DNA of 64,000 nucleotides from Micromonospora alfalfae (GCF_022230925.1 NZ_JAKKFH010000030.1:1-64000); one strand, 5' to 3'; counted from the first letter of the stretch, positions 7,791-17,077 are shown. Notes: generated by a model not told the origin, from the sequence alone. Translations and numbers: made by a program.

Positions 7791-8783
7791 TCAGCACATT
7801 GTCCAGTCCTCGACAGCCAGGACCAGTTCTTCAGCGCGGACAACCGAGATGCTGTGCTGTTCAGCGATATCCGCCAGCACTGCTTCCTCGCTGACATCGA
7901 CGTTGTCCTCGGTTGCCTGGTTGAACTCGGCGTTGAGCACATAGGCCTGCTCCGACGGCACCTGGCACTCATCAGGCTGCGACAGCTTGTCGCGAACGAC
8001 GGCCTGATGCAGCCGGTAGCCCTGCCACGAAGCGGCGTCTCCGTTGGCGGCGTCCGTCCAGCGCCCCTCGGGCGCCCATTCGAACACCGCGTAGCTGGGC
8101 ACCACCTCACGTCGGTCGTACGTGACAACGATTGACAGCGCCTGCCACCCCTGCCCTCGATGGCTCTCCACGATCTGCGTCGCCACGTCGATGACCTGCC
8201 GGCCGTCGACGGGAAAGACGCGTAGCTCGACCCGCAAGGCCAGACGGCGAGCGCCGGATCCGGAGCTGACGTCCCGACGCTCAAAGGTGTCGAAGACGGG
8301 TAGGCGCTGTCCAGGCGTCGGTAGCCGAGTCGGCTGTGCGGGGGCGGTGGCCGGTTGGCTAGGTAAAGTGGTGGTGCGAACCGGCTCAGGTGTTCGGGTA
8401 CTTGGTGATGGCGTCGGTCCGGCGGCAGAGACAGTCGGAGCGGATTGAGAAGGTGGCGCCTCGCCGATGATCAAACCGACAGCGGCAAGAGCGCCCACAC
8501 CGACACAGCACATGAAGAGTCCACCAACGACTACCACTGACAGGACGACTCCCACCCTCACGCCCGCCCGAAGCTGGGCAGCCGGAACCACCGGCTGCGC
8601 CGAGGACCGCCCAGCAGGCGGCGACGCGTCGACTCCGGGCGGATGCTGAGCAGATGGCTCCGACGAATCAGGTGTCTGCTGCACGGCGTCTCCAGTGAGA
8701 GGGCGTACGACAATTGTCGTGACCGCCGCAGCCACATACGCTCCACCGAACAGTGAGACAGTCACCCCAGCCGAACGACTCAC
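7791..8783 (-). CDS. Two-helix membrane protein with a soluble C-terminal domain
   Basis: A 330-aa protein of unknown function. It has an N-terminal hydrophobic stretch (TVSLFGGAYVAAAVTTIVV), a Pro/Ser-rich linker, then a strong helix at ~75-105 (VGVVLSVVVVGGLFMCC onward), another Ser/Pro/Thr-rich linker, and a ~160-residue C-terminal domain from FDTFERRDV to WTMC. No motif is recognised in that domain. The design suggests an exported or membrane-tethered sensor or binding domain. It stands alone between IS debris and a repeat-rich gap. Confidence 0.6.
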   Translation of the reverse strand: MSRSAGVTVSLFGGAYVAAAVTTIVVRPLTGDAVQQTPDSSEPSAQHPPGVDASPPAGRSSAQPVVPAAQLRAGVRVGVVLSVVVVGGLFMCCVGVGALAAVGLIIGEAPPSQSAPTVSAAGPTPSPSTRTPEPVRTTTLPSQPATAPAQPTRLPTPGQRLPVFDTFERRDVSSGSGARRLALRVELRVFPVDGRQVIDVATQIVESHRGQGWQALSIVVTYDRREVVPSYAVFEWAPEGRWTDAANGDAASWQGYRLHQAVVRDKLSQPDECQVPSEQAYVLNAEFNQATEDNVDVSEEAVLADIAEQHSISVVRAEELVLAVEDWTMC

Positions 8784-8925
8784 TGGTCGTCGAACGTCTA
8801 CCCCCGATGAAGCTCTACCAGCACGAACCCTGCGACTTCTACAGCTGCCGGTTCCGCGCCTCCAGGCTCCTCCGTATCGGTTACCGTGACCGCGGGGTGT
8901 GTTGCCAGGCCAGCCCTCGTGGGAA

Positions 8926-9141
8926 CGAGGAGATTTGAACCCAGGAAAACCTCATGCCAAGCCTCGTTCAGGGCTGGGTCATTGCTTGTCATTGCTTGTC
9001 AAAACCCCTTGTTACCATCCGTAACCATCCCGACCTTGTCATTGACTGTCAGAACTAGGCGTCGAGCTGCACAGACACGAACAAGCAGTGGTCGCTCCTT
9101 GTCACTGTTTGTCAACCTCGGCCGGGGTTTTCGGGGGGTAA
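8926..9141. repeat. Att-arm-like repeat, copy 2 of 4, with TTGTCA boxes
   Basis: The core 9009-9141 starts CCCCTTGTTACC, exactly the junction sequence of att1 at 3096-3107, and ends GGGGTTTTCGGGGGGTAA. Just upstream are tandem TTGTCATTGC boxes, and more TTGTCA boxes follow (TTGTCACTGTTTGTCAAC). No complete tRNA 3' end precedes it. The rest of 8784-9564 holds no gene apart from the remnant at 9232-9361. Confidence 0.7.
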
Positions 9142-9231
9142 TCGGGGGGCCAACCAGAACGCGGTCAGGCCTGACCGCACCCGCCTACTCTGCCGCCGGT
9201 GGCCTGCGCGTCTCAAAGTGTGCGTACTGAC

Positions 9232-9361
9232 TGAACCTGCGGCAGCCCATCCTCGGTCAGTTCGAAATCACCGAAACCTCATGCGACGGTGGCCTCTCGG
9301 TGCTGTGCCGCAACGACCGGTGCACGGGGCACTCGCACGGCGGCTGCAGCGGTTCCGGTAC
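9232..9361 (-). pseudogene. Truncated duplicate of the 3305-3715 zinc-ribbon gene
   Basis: The minus strand encodes CECPVHRSLRHSTERP, close to CECPVHRSLRDSIENA of the intact gene, and then stops early. It follows copy 2 of the repeat at nearly the same distance as the intact gene follows copy 1, so repeat and gene tail were duplicated as one unit and have diverged. Confidence 0.7.
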
Positions 9362-9564
9362 ACGTTGAGCTCGCTGGCGCTAGCCGCGCCAGCCTCATCC
9401 CTCGCTCCAACGACCCGGACCTTGCTGGTGAGGGCGACCTGGTTTGGCAGTGATGCGGGCTGAGCGACGGTCTGTCATCCCCGGCCCGCTCGGCTGGCGG
9501 TGGCTGTCTCATGGCGGCGTTAAGGTAGCTCTCTCGCCTTACGCAGCGCCTCGGAGGAACGCTC

Positions 9565-10767
9565 ATGACCATGCCACCACCGAAGCAGAATGGGTTGGGC
9601 CTGGATGAGTTACTCACCGTGATGGACCGGACGTCAGCCAACCTCGAACGCTTGCAGGCGATCTGGGACCGCGCTTACCCCCTACTGCCGACCGGCCCGT
9701 CCGCCGGGTCAACCAACGAATACGACGACCTGACCCGAGCTTGGAACGACCTATTGCCGGGCCTTCCAAGGATCAACGGTTGGACCATCAGCGAATCACT
9801 GCCGGACATGGGCGGCATCGGCCAAGCGTACATCGATTATCTTGAACTCAGTGAGCCATCCCAGGCATTGGAGCATGCCAAGGAAGCGCCCGGGCGGGCT
9901 CTCTCGGAGTACCGCCACCGTCTGAACCGAGCACGGCGGCGAGCTGTCCGCGAGCGAATCCAAGAGCTGACCACGAAGGTCGACACCCTACTTCCGCAGA
10001 TTTTGGCCGACAGCGATGACGCATTTGGTGATCGCCCGCTAGACCACCCCGGCGTGTCCGAGGTGGAATCCTCCATCACCGAGCTCGAGCGACTAATGGG
10101 CGGCACCGCGGCTCGCCAAGGTCGGTGGAACGACCTACATCGCCACTTGCATTTCAGCCACCTTCACGACTGGCATGACATCCACAGTGTTGACTGGCCA
10201 AGCGTGAAACCAGACATCGAAGCCGCAATGTTCTCGGAAGTCGAACCGCTACCCGTGCCTGAAGTCGATCTCGGCGTAGCCGCTGCCCAGCAGCCAGCGG
10301 GAGCAGCATCGACTGCCCTGAACTGGGAGGGGATCACGTCGGGTGCCTTCGAACGGCTGCTGTACGATTTGTTGCGGCATCTGCCTGGCTACCAGAATCT
10401 TCAGCTACTCATGAAGGAGAACGCTGCAGATCGCGGCCGCGACCTCTCGGCCGAACGCGTAATCACCGACGGGTCAGGCAGCGTGCGGACCGAGCGTGTA
10501 ATGGTGCAGGCGAAGCACTGGCTGTCGAGGTCAGTGCCGCCGGAAGAGATCAGCGGTGCTCTCACCAGGCTCGCGTTGTGGGAGCCTCCGGTGATTCGCG
10601 GGCTCGTCGTCGCGACGAGTGGGCACTTCACCCCTGACGCCGTGGCTTGGACGGAGAAGCACAACGAGAGCGGAAAGATGCCGTTCATTGACCTCTGGCC
10701 GGAAAGTAAACTGGCAACGCTGCTGTCAGAAAGGCCCTGGCTAGCAGCACAGTACGGACTCCGATGA
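9565..10767 (+). CDS. Restriction endonuclease, Mrr-like PD-(D/E)XK domain at C-terminus
   Basis: 400 aa, ATG preceded by GGAGGAA. The N-terminal ~240 residues are helical and charged, with no recognised domain (a likely coiled coil near 105-135). The C-terminal ~140 residues fit an Mrr_cat nuclease: ITSGAFERLLYDLLR, then ADRGRDLSAER with Asp293, then MVQAKHW with Gln315 and Lys317, the D...QxK site of the Mrr family, followed by PPVIRGLVVATSGHFT. It probably cleaves DNA, perhaps modified DNA. The next gene (67 bp downstream, same strand) could be its partner. A plus-strand pair in a defence-rich island suggests anti-phage function, unproven. Confidence 0.75.
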   Translation: MTMPPPKQNGLGLDELLTVMDRTSANLERLQAIWDRAYPLLPTGPSAGSTNEYDDLTRAWNDLLPGLPRINGWTISESLPDMGGIGQAYIDYLELSEPSQALEHAKEAPGRALSEYRHRLNRARRRAVRERIQELTTKVDTLLPQILADSDDAFGDRPLDHPGVSEVESSITELERLMGGTAARQGRWNDLHRHLHFSHLHDWHDIHSVDWPSVKPDIEAAMFSEVEPLPVPEVDLGVAAAQQPAGAASTALNWEGITSGAFERLLYDLLRHLPGYQNLQLLMKENAADRGRDLSAERVITDGSGSVRTERVMVQAKHWLSRSVPPEEISGALTRLALWEPPVIRGLVVATSGHFTPDAVAWTEKHNESGKMPFIDLWPESKLATLLSERPWLAAQYGLR

Positions 10768-10834
10768 AGACAGCCTTCCGCAGCGGGCGCTTGCCCGGTC
10801 GGAGCGGCGAAGTGCCTGGTCTGGAGGAGGCGTA

Positions 10835-11704
10835 GTGAGCAAGCCCGACCTCACCGATCCCTTGGCGCTACCGCCAGACGACGTGCCCTACGAGGGCGTT
10901 CCTGATTTTCTTGCGCCGTCTCTCCGCGCGTGGATCAAGGAAACCCTCTGGGTGCTGTTCGACAACCGCACCGAGCAGGATTCTGCCCGGCAGTGGGCGG
11001 AGGTCTTGGCTCTGCGGCTGCGGTTGCCACCGCAGACCTCGCAACACGGCCTCAGCCCTCACCAAGGCGCCCTCTTCTTCGCCGAGCGGGAGCAGCTCCT
11101 CCGAGTAGTCAATGCGATCCTGCACTTCGCGCCACCTGGCCGTTTGGGCGATGCAACTGAGCGACTCGCTCCGATTCTCGCCGCGAGCGGCTCCGCTTAT
11201 GAGGTCGACTTCGGTGACCCGCCCAAGCTGGTTAGACGGATCGATGGCCCCGTCCGGAACGCGATACAGAAGGGCCAGGACGAGGCCGAGCCGACCGCGG
11301 CACAGCACCTGCGCGCCTCTTGGCTGGCGGCCTTCGGTATCGAACCAGATCCCAATGTTGCCTATGCAGAGGCTGTCCGCGCCGTTGAGGCGGTTGCTTG
11401 CCCGTTGGTCGTTCCGCCTTCATCCCGTCCGCCAACACTCGGTAACGTACTGACGGCGCTGCGTGGGGATGCGCAGGCCACTAGCCCGAAGTGGGAGCTT
11501 GTAATCCCCGACCAGCAAGGATCGCCCTCGTCAGTCTCGGCAGTCGCCGGCATGGTCGCACTGCTGTGGCAAGGGCACAGGTCCCGTCACGCGGGGAGCG
11601 AGTCCGCCAGGCCGAACACCCTTGAGGAGGCGGAAGCGGCCTACATGCTTGCCGCCACGCTCGTCCACTGGCTGTCGAAGGGCGCCCTTCGGGCCCGGTC
11701 CTAG
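10835..11704 (+). CDS. Possible abortive-infection protein with HEPN-like C-terminus
   Basis: 289 aa from a GTG start preceded by GGAGGAGG. The N-terminal half begins with FLAPSLRAWIKETLW. The C-terminal ~70 residues contain VAGMVALLWQGHRSRHAG, a short linker, then EEAEAAYMLAATLVHWLS. This layout resembles the C-terminus of AbiJ-type abortive infection proteins, where an RH-containing loop precedes a helix. The assignment is by resemblance only and the catalytic Rx4-6H motif is not clear. It lies 67 bp after the Mrr-like nuclease on the same strand, so the two probably form one transcript. Confidence 0.45.
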   Translation: MSKPDLTDPLALPPDDVPYEGVPDFLAPSLRAWIKETLWVLFDNRTEQDSARQWAEVLALRLRLPPQTSQHGLSPHQGALFFAEREQLLRVVNAILHFAPPGRLGDATERLAPILAASGSAYEVDFGDPPKLVRRIDGPVRNAIQKGQDEAEPTAAQHLRASWLAAFGIEPDPNVAYAEAVRAVEAVACPLVVPPSSRPPTLGNVLTALRGDAQATSPKWELVIPDQQGSPSSVSAVAGMVALLWQGHRSRHAGSESARPNTLEEAEAAYMLAATLVHWLSKGALRARS

Positions 11705-11740
11705 GCGCCTTGGGGCGTGAAACGTGGGCGCTGCTTCGAG

Positions 11741-11839
11741 GGATCTCCTCGTCGGGCAGTCGCCAGACCGTCCAGCTTCCCCGGACGGGGACAAGGTGGA
11801 GCGCCCTACCGGATGAGTCTCAATGGCGGTTGTCAAGCG
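11741..11839. repeat. 98-bp direct repeat, copy A, flanking an HNH gene
   Basis: Copy A is roughly 75-80% identical to 12592-12689. Shared blocks include CAAGGTGGAGCGCC and CAATGGCGGTTGTC. The copies bracket the HNH gene at 12051-12590. The remaining sequence 11840-12050 shows no gene; it contains the tandem motif GGCTGTAC(A/G)G(C) at ~11929-11951. Confidence 0.75.
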
Positions 11840-12050
11840 TCGGGTGCCGGCGGCCTGGACCTGCCCTTGGATTAGAACTAGATCGCAGACGGCTGGTCGG
11901 AGGGCGTCGGTGTCAGCCGGTGGTCTGGCTGTACGGCTGGCTGTACAGCCGCCCGGGACGGAGCGTGTCGGGGGGCACCCCCTACGATGCGCCCGGAGAC
12001 ATCGGCCCGAGCCGTGTCTTGTGACAGAGTCCCGATGATCGGAGTAGCTG

Positions 12051-12590
12051 ATGGCGGAAGGGCGGCCTGCCGTCCCGGCGCAGTTGCGCAGGGATCTTCT
12101 GGTTGAGGCAGGGCATCGATGCACGATTCCTACGTGCAGGCAGCCCACACCGCTTCAGCTAGAGCACATCGAGGACTGGGCGAAAGTCCAACGCCACGAG
12201 TTCGCGAACATGATCGTGTTATGCGCGAATTGCCATGCGCGTAAGACCGCTGGACAGATCGACAGGAAGTCTCTGCACCAGTACAAGGCCAATCTCGCCG
12301 TCTTGAACAACCGTTACGGAGAGGTCGAACGGCGTGTGCTCGAACTCTTCGCCACGTCGGGCCAGCTTCATGCATACGTTGAGTTCCCGGGAACCTTCGA
12401 AATCCTCCTGATGTACCTACTCCGCGACGGGCTGCTCACGCGCCTTCCTCCTCAAGGAAGGGTGCAGATGGAGATTATGGGTGTGCCGCAAGCTGTGCAG
12501 TACGCGCTTACCGATACAGGGCGCGCCTTCGTCCAGAGGTGGAGTAAGGCCGAAGTAGTCGAATCTGCCGCTGAGCCTGAAGACTCCTAG
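12051..12590 (+). CDS. HNH endonuclease
   Basis: A 179-aa protein, ATG at 12051. The HNH core is complete: Cys24 and Cys29 (CTIPTC), LEHIEDW with His39, NMIVLCANCHARK with Asn53, Cys58, Cys61 and His62, a zinc-stapled beta-beta-alpha-metal nuclease. The C-terminal ~100 residues look like a winged-helix domain (FEILLMYLLRDGLLTRLPP, then YALTDTGRAFVQRW), which could recognise DNA. It is flanked by imperfect 98-bp direct repeats, so it may be a small mobile cassette or a homing-type nuclease. Confidence 0.8.
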   Translation: MAEGRPAVPAQLRRDLLVEAGHRCTIPTCRQPTPLQLEHIEDWAKVQRHEFANMIVLCANCHARKTAGQIDRKSLHQYKANLAVLNNRYGEVERRVLELFATSGQLHAYVEFPGTFEILLMYLLRDGLLTRLPPQGRVQMEIMGVPQAVQYALTDTGRAFVQRWSKAEVVESAAEPEDS

Positions 12591-12591
12591 C

Positions 12592-12689
12592 GAATCTCCT
12601 TGTCAGGCAGTTGTAGACCATTCAGCCTCCCCGAGCTAGGCCAAGGTGGAGCGCCGTACTGGACGAGTCACAATGGCGGTTGTCGAGCG
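12592..12689. repeat. 98-bp direct repeat, copy B, flanking an HNH gene
   Basis: Homologous to 11741-11839 in the same orientation. It begins immediately after the HNH stop codon. The repeats give the 850-bp HNH unit clear ends. Confidence 0.75.
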
Positions 12690-12977
12690 GGCCGTGCGGT
12701 GGGCAGGGTCTCCTCGGTCGGGCAGGCGTTTTCCTGCCCGGGGTTCTCGGTCGGGTCGAGGGCTCGCCGAAGGCGACCGCGTAGCGGCTTAGCCTTGAGC
12801 CTGGCCGGTGTTCTCGGGCAGCCCTTGTGGTGCCCGGGCGAGGGGACCCGTGCGGTCTCCGAGGGAGGGCCGGGGTGCGGGCAGGGCCCAGCTCCTTCCT
12901 GAAGAGCAGGGTTGGTGGCGTCGACCGTCGTGCCTGTCTGGGGCAGGGTTGAGTACCGCGCCGTGCTACGAAATCCA

Positions 12978-13160
12978 GGAAGTCTGGTGCCTCCAGCGTG
13001 GTGGCCGAAGGGGGTGGTGATCAGGTGTGCCAGGAGACGGCGGACCTCGCCGAGGGTGAGCGGAATGAGGCTGTCCTCGGATTCGACGCCCCCTCTTTGG
13101 CCTGGGTGGCCGTGACGGCGAGGTAGGCGTGGGCGCACAGACAGAAGAAGTGCAACTGTC
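12978..13160 (-). pseudogene. C-terminal fragment of an IS701/IS4-type transposase
   Basis: In one minus-strand frame it encodes LHFFCLCAHAYLAVTATQAK and, after a shift, DSLIPLTLGEVRRLLAHLI, the closing segment of DDE transposases of the IS701 group. Only this fragment is recognisable. The stretch 12690-12977 beside it shows no intact gene. Confidence 0.6.
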
Positions 13161-13221
13161 GTTCGCCGAGTGCCGCCCAACTCCGGCCCGACGGTGCCTG
13201 GAGGAGCCGGGAAACCGCAGG

Positions 13222-14127
13222 ATGAGAAGCCAAAAGGCGCGTCAGGGCCGCCTCGCGACGTTGGTAGTGATGGGCGTGCTGCTCAGCGCATGCGCGAGGC
13301 AGGGCCATCCGGAGGCAGCAGCCACAAAGCCGCCGGCCATGGGCACCACGGGGGCCGCAGAGTCGATGGCGCCGGAGATGCTGATCGGCTCCTGGAAGCT
13401 CGTGGACGTCGCCGACACCGGCGCGGGCAAGATCCTGCACCTCGCAGACAGTGAACTGCACCTGATCGGAAGCCACTGCGGCACCCTGGGCGGATCCTGG
13501 CGGGCCAACGATGAAGGTGTGTTCCTCGCCGACGTCTGGTCGGCTTCCACGGTCGTCGTCGAAAACAGGCCGGGCTGCGAGAAGGCTAGTCAAGAGACAC
13601 CCGGGTGGCTGCGGAGCGTGACCGCATACCAGTTCGACGGGGCGGGATTGCCCGTACTCCTGGACGGACGAGGGCAAGCGGTCGCCCGGCTGATCCCCGG
13701 GGCGACACCTACCCCCGAGCCCGACAAGGCCGACTCCGTGCTGGAGCCGCCGATGGTCACCGACGAAGCGCGACGGGCCCTGACAACGGCCGTCGCACTA
13801 CCGGCGACGCTCGTCCCCGCCGATCAGCGCCAGTTGATAGGCCGTTGGGCGCCCAAGAGCGGACACAAGGCGGCCTACCTGGAGTTCACGGCCGACGGAG
13901 AGTGGCACGGATCCGACGGCTGCAACGACCAAAGCGGTCGGTGGATCGCCGCTGCCGGCGGCACCCTGCTCGCCACCGCAAGAGCAGCCACGCTGGCGTT
14001 CTGCGCCGACAGCGTGCCGATCGAACAATGGGTCACGACGGCCAGACGAGCTGGGTTCGACGGAAAAGTCCTCGTGGTTCTGAACGCCCACGGCTCCGAG
14101 ACAGGCCGGCTATCCCCCACGAGCTGA
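13222..14127 (+). CDS. Lipoprotein with two META-like domains
   Basis: 301 aa from the ATG at 13222, chosen because it gives a proper lipoprotein signal: basic MRSQKARQGR, then LATLVVMGVLLSAC with the lipobox Cys at 24. Two related segments follow, each with the META/HslJ pattern: LIGSWKLVDVAD ... SHCGTLGGSW, and LIGRWAPKSG ... LEFTADGEWHGSDGCNDQSG. META domains occur in secreted heat-shock-like and motility-linked proteins; no enzymatic role is known. It is probably an envelope protein, with no clear operon partner. Confidence 0.75.
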   Translation: MRSQKARQGRLATLVVMGVLLSACARQGHPEAAATKPPAMGTTGAAESMAPEMLIGSWKLVDVADTGAGKILHLADSELHLIGSHCGTLGGSWRANDEGVFLADVWSASTVVVENRPGCEKASQETPGWLRSVTAYQFDGAGLPVLLDGRGQAVARLIPGATPTPEPDKADSVLEPPMVTDEARRALTTAVALPATLVPADQRQLIGRWAPKSGHKAAYLEFTADGEWHGSDGCNDQSGRWIAAAGGTLLATARAATLAFCADSVPIEQWVTTARRAGFDGKVLVVLNAHGSETGRLSPTS

Positions 14128-14352
14128 ACACCGTCCTGCAACCGCCGTTGCCACGGCTTCACGGGCCGCTCGCCATGGTGCCGATTCACCGCGCGCCTGG
14201 ACCAGCTACTCCAGCGGCGAGCACGGCATAACGGCGATCGCACCAGACCCGACGGCGCCGACCACGCGGTCGTCGCGGCCTCAGCGTCTCTCGGCCTCGT
14301 TGTAGGTAGCTGACACCATCGGTGGTGGCCACTGCGATGAGACGGAGGGCCC

Positions 14353-14844
14353 ATGAATTGGGAGATGGGGTTATCCACTGCTACCGGCGTTCTCGTGGCG
14401 CTGCTGGGTGTGGCCGTCGGCGGCTGGATGAGCAATCGCAGCCAGAGCCGAGCTTGGTCCCGCTCGGTGCTAACCGACACCTCCGCGGCCCTGTTACAGG
14501 AGCAGGCCACGACCTACATGGGGCTCGTGCGTTGGCGGTCCAAGGAGCTTGAGCGCGTTGACTGGGCGGGAGGGAACGCAGCTCTCGCTCGGGTGCAGTT
14601 GGTGGGGCCGCCGAGCATCGTGGAAGCGGCCCTCAAGCTGGACGCGGCCTTCTGGAGCATCGGCACTGGCATCCGGGAGAACGTCGACGAGGTCGGTTGG
14701 TGTCAGTTGCGCGATGAGGTTGAGTTGCGGCGCCTTGAGTTCGTCAACGCCGCCCGGCGGCAGCTTTCGCCGTCGGCCGCTTCGTTACATCGCCTCGTCG
14801 GCAAGCCAGATCGGGCGAACCATCCCGACCAGCAGCGTCCATAA
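14353..14844 (+). CDS. Membrane-anchored protein of unknown function
   Basis: 163 aa, starting MNWEMGLSTATG, then the hydrophobic segment VLVALLGVAVGGWM (about residues 13-27) and a soluble helical tail (SNRSQSRAWSRSVL onward). This is an N-terminal anchor with a cytoplasmic helical domain, common in small proteins of actinobacterial islands. No motif is recognised. A GGAGGG-type site lies just upstream of the ATG. Confidence 0.55.
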   Translation: MNWEMGLSTATGVLVALLGVAVGGWMSNRSQSRAWSRSVLTDTSAALLQEQATTYMGLVRWRSKELERVDWAGGNAALARVQLVGPPSIVEAALKLDAAFWSIGTGIRENVDEVGWCQLRDEVELRRLEFVNAARRQLSPSAASLHRLVGKPDRANHPDQQRP

Positions 14845-15030
14845 GGGTCACTATGGTGTTCCCCTTGAGAAAACTCCCCGTCTCGGTCTAGACCGAAGCG
14901 TCCTGAAGAGCAGGCACGCCAAGTTGGCGACGCCGGGCGGGTTTCCGCCCATTCGCGTTTGGGGCACAGGTCGGGTTGCCTAATTTAGGTGCTGGCCTGT
15001 GGAGCATCCGATGAGGACCTGAGCCTGCGA

Positions 15031-15293
15031 CACACGGTTACCAACCGTCACGGCGCTGGGCTTGTCATTGATCGCCATAATCCGTCGTTGACCTGCGCAG
15101 ACCCCGTGTTCGACTCGTCAACGCTTGCCACTGACAGTCAATCCTATTCACGGGTTTTCGGGGGTAAATGAGGGGACCGCTGGCCGTTGCCGGGACGGCT
15201 GCACGGATCCCTGCCTCGCGTCGGTGGATGCGACGTGGTGGGTTTCAAGCCCTCCTGGTAGCGGACGTTTGCCGTTGCCGCGGCCAGCCGAGC
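15031..15293. repeat. Long direct repeat, left boundary of the 15.3-24.2 kb cassette (att-arm copy 3)
   Basis: About 263 bp, highly similar to 24224-24484. Its first part (GTTACC at 15037 to GGGTAA at 15167) is copy 3 of the att-arm-like family; the second part (GACCGCTG, GGATGCGACGTGG, GGTAGCGGACGT) is shared only with copy 4. The rest of 14845-15612 shows no supported gene. Confidence 0.85.
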
Positions 15294-15612
15294 CGTGGCC
15301 CGTCCAGAAGTCCTTCGAGCCGGTCGGCGGCAAGCGGTTGCGCCACCATCAGCCGACGTCACCGGGAGCGGGACGACACCCGCGTCGGCCTCGACCCGAC
15401 CTGCATCATCCATCCAGCCGGCAAGGTGCTCCCTCAGGTCCCGACTGAAGTTTGAGGCTTGGCGATTCGCCAAGATTCGCCGCCCATAACCCGTGCACGA
15501 GCCGGCACGTGGATCGCAGCATTGAGTCCGCGCCGCGCTGCGTCAGCGAACAGCTTTGAGGCATCGCGGCTGCCCCTCGTTGCCAACGCCGAGCACGGCT
15601 CGGCAGCGCACA

Positions 15613-16158
15613 TCAGTCGCCCGAGCATACGTTCATGCCGGACGCGTACTCCTTCGTTCCGGTGCGAATCAAGACGACCGCACCGGAAGAGTTCAGGTTG
15701 AAAGTGAGCCATCCCTCGTTGGGGCTGCCGAACAGCATGTAGTCGCCGGTCTCGTTGGCGCCTTCGTCTACCGGGTCATCGTGGGCGGCGATTACCTGGT
15801 CGCGCGACGAGCCGACGGTCACGCCCCGGTCGGTACGGGCTGCCGACGGCGCGTCGATTCCCACGAGCTTGTTCTTGTCGTCGAGAGTCACGTGTAGCTC
15901 TCCGTATGGGGCCTGCACGGGGTACCGGCTGTCCGCCAGCCACGCGCACGCCGGGTTGCCCCCATACTCCGTGAGCTTTACCGGAGTGGCGGCGAGCAGC
16001 GCATCGCGGCTCATTCCCACCTTCAGGGCACCGTAGTGGCCGAACCCGATAACTAGCTCCGCGGCCGGCGTCGGTCCCGGTTCCAGGTCGCCGCCGCTTC
16101 CGCAGCCTCCGATCAGGCAAATTGTCGCCAGCGCTACCGTGCGCCTCAGTACGTTCAA
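15613..16158 (-). CDS. Small lipoprotein, last gene of the Lon/S-4TM operon
   Basis: 181 aa. The start MNVLRRTVALATICLIGGC gives a signal peptide with lipobox Cys19. The mature part contains FGHYGALKVGMSRDALLAA, a 'G-x-L-x-x-G-M' segment typical of small BamE/SmpA-like or envelope-adaptor folds, and a second similar unit (DRGVTVGSSRDQVIAAHDD), so it may hold two copies of a small alpha-beta fold. It lies 13 bp after the S-4TM gene on the same strand. Possible role: extracytoplasmic accessory or sensor; unproven. Confidence 0.6.
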   Translation of the reverse strand: MNVLRRTVALATICLIGGCGSGGDLEPGPTPAAELVIGFGHYGALKVGMSRDALLAATPVKLTEYGGNPACAWLADSRYPVQAPYGELHVTLDDKNKLVGIDAPSAARTDRGVTVGSSRDQVIAAHDDPVDEGANETGDYMLFGSPNEGWLTFNLNSSGAVVLIRTGTKEYASGMNVCSGD

Positions 16159-16171
16159 CTCAGCCCTCTTG

Positions 16172-17077
16172 TCAACCGTGGCCGTTGCGGCGCGCTTCCT
16201 CTACCCGGCTTTGGACGCTCATTTTCATCGCCACTTCGTTGCGGCGGTGAAAGACTGTGTCCAGCCAGTCCGGCACGAACGCGTTCGTCTGCCGGAGCTG
16301 CAAGATCTTGTCCTGCAGAGTCCGTAGTTGCGTGGTGGAGGGTGTCGCGGCACCGCTCATGCCGGCCGCCCACAGCTCTGCGATCTTCCGTTCGGCGCTC
16401 TCCTTGGACCGCGCGTTGTCGAAGTTGAGACGGATCTGTTCGGCAATCTCTTTGATCGGGGAGAGCGCGGGGACGATCACGGCGGTGAGTAGCCCGCTCC
16501 AGCCGAGGTCGGCGAGCATGCCTCCGGCGATGGCCCCGCAGGCTGCGAGGAGGCCCAGCCCGGACAGGATCCAGGCCCAGAGCCGGTGCATCGAGGCGCC
16601 CCAGCCCAGGTTGGTGGCTTGACAGATGAGCACGTCGTACGGCCGGTGGGTGGCTTCGGTGTCGTCGTACCAGTTCGCGTCGCGGCCACCTCGGTAGCGG
16701 AAGGCGGCCTTGGCGACGCGGGCGGCCGGTGGCCGGTCGACCAGCACGCCGTTCCAGTCGAGGCGGAACACTCGGGTGTCAAACTCCTCTTGCGCGGCCG
16801 CAGCCATCATGCGCAGCCGTTTCTCCACGCTGGCGGTCACGAATGAGACCGCGAGCAGCGCAGTACCGCCACCGACGCCGGCTGCTGTACGCAGGCCAGG
16901 AAAGCGGATGGCGACCACCCCGGCAGCGATCGACAGTCCGATCACCACCGTCAGCCGTACCCCAGCGAAGATCTTCGTGTCGGAGTAGATCCTGGCCTGG
17001 GCCGCTACCAACCGGCGGGCGTCCGTAGAGTTTTGCGCGTCGAAGATCCGCGGGTCGGTGGCGTCGGCGGTCGTCAT
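16172..17077 (-). CDS. S-4TM family putative pore-forming effector
   Basis: 301 aa. Four predicted membrane helices at about 37-58, 65-84, 166-190 and 191-207, with a soluble loop between the pairs. Features of the S-4TM family: an early RLVAAQARIYSDTK segment, NWYDDTEATHRPYDVL and ICQATNLGWGASMHRLW, and a C-terminal helical tail. S-4TM proteins are predicted pore-forming effectors, first noted beside SMODS nucleotidyltransferases in CBASS-like systems. Here no SMODS enzyme is present; the upstream operon instead has a CCA-type nucleotidyltransferase and a Lon-like protease. The ATG overlaps the preceding stop (ATGA). Confidence 0.75.
   Translation of the reverse strand: MTTADATDPRIFDAQNSTDARRLVAAQARIYSDTKIFAGVRLTVVIGLSIAAGVVAIRFPGLRTAAGVGGGTALLAVSFVTASVEKRLRMMAAAAQEEFDTRVFRLDWNGVLVDRPPAARVAKAAFRYRGGRDANWYDDTEATHRPYDVLICQATNLGWGASMHRLWAWILSGLGLLAACGAIAGGMLADLGWSGLLTAVIVPALSPIKEIAEQIRLNFDNARSKESAERKIAELWAAGMSGAATPSTTQLRTLQDKILQLRQTNAFVPDWLDTVFHRRNEVAMKMSVQSRVEEARRNGHG

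Noticed and set aside
8926..8945. A tRNA 3' end (GGAGATTTGAACCCAGG)
   Set aside because: It has a T-loop-like TTTGAACC, but no acceptor stem or other tRNA arms fit, so it is not called as a tRNA or att core.
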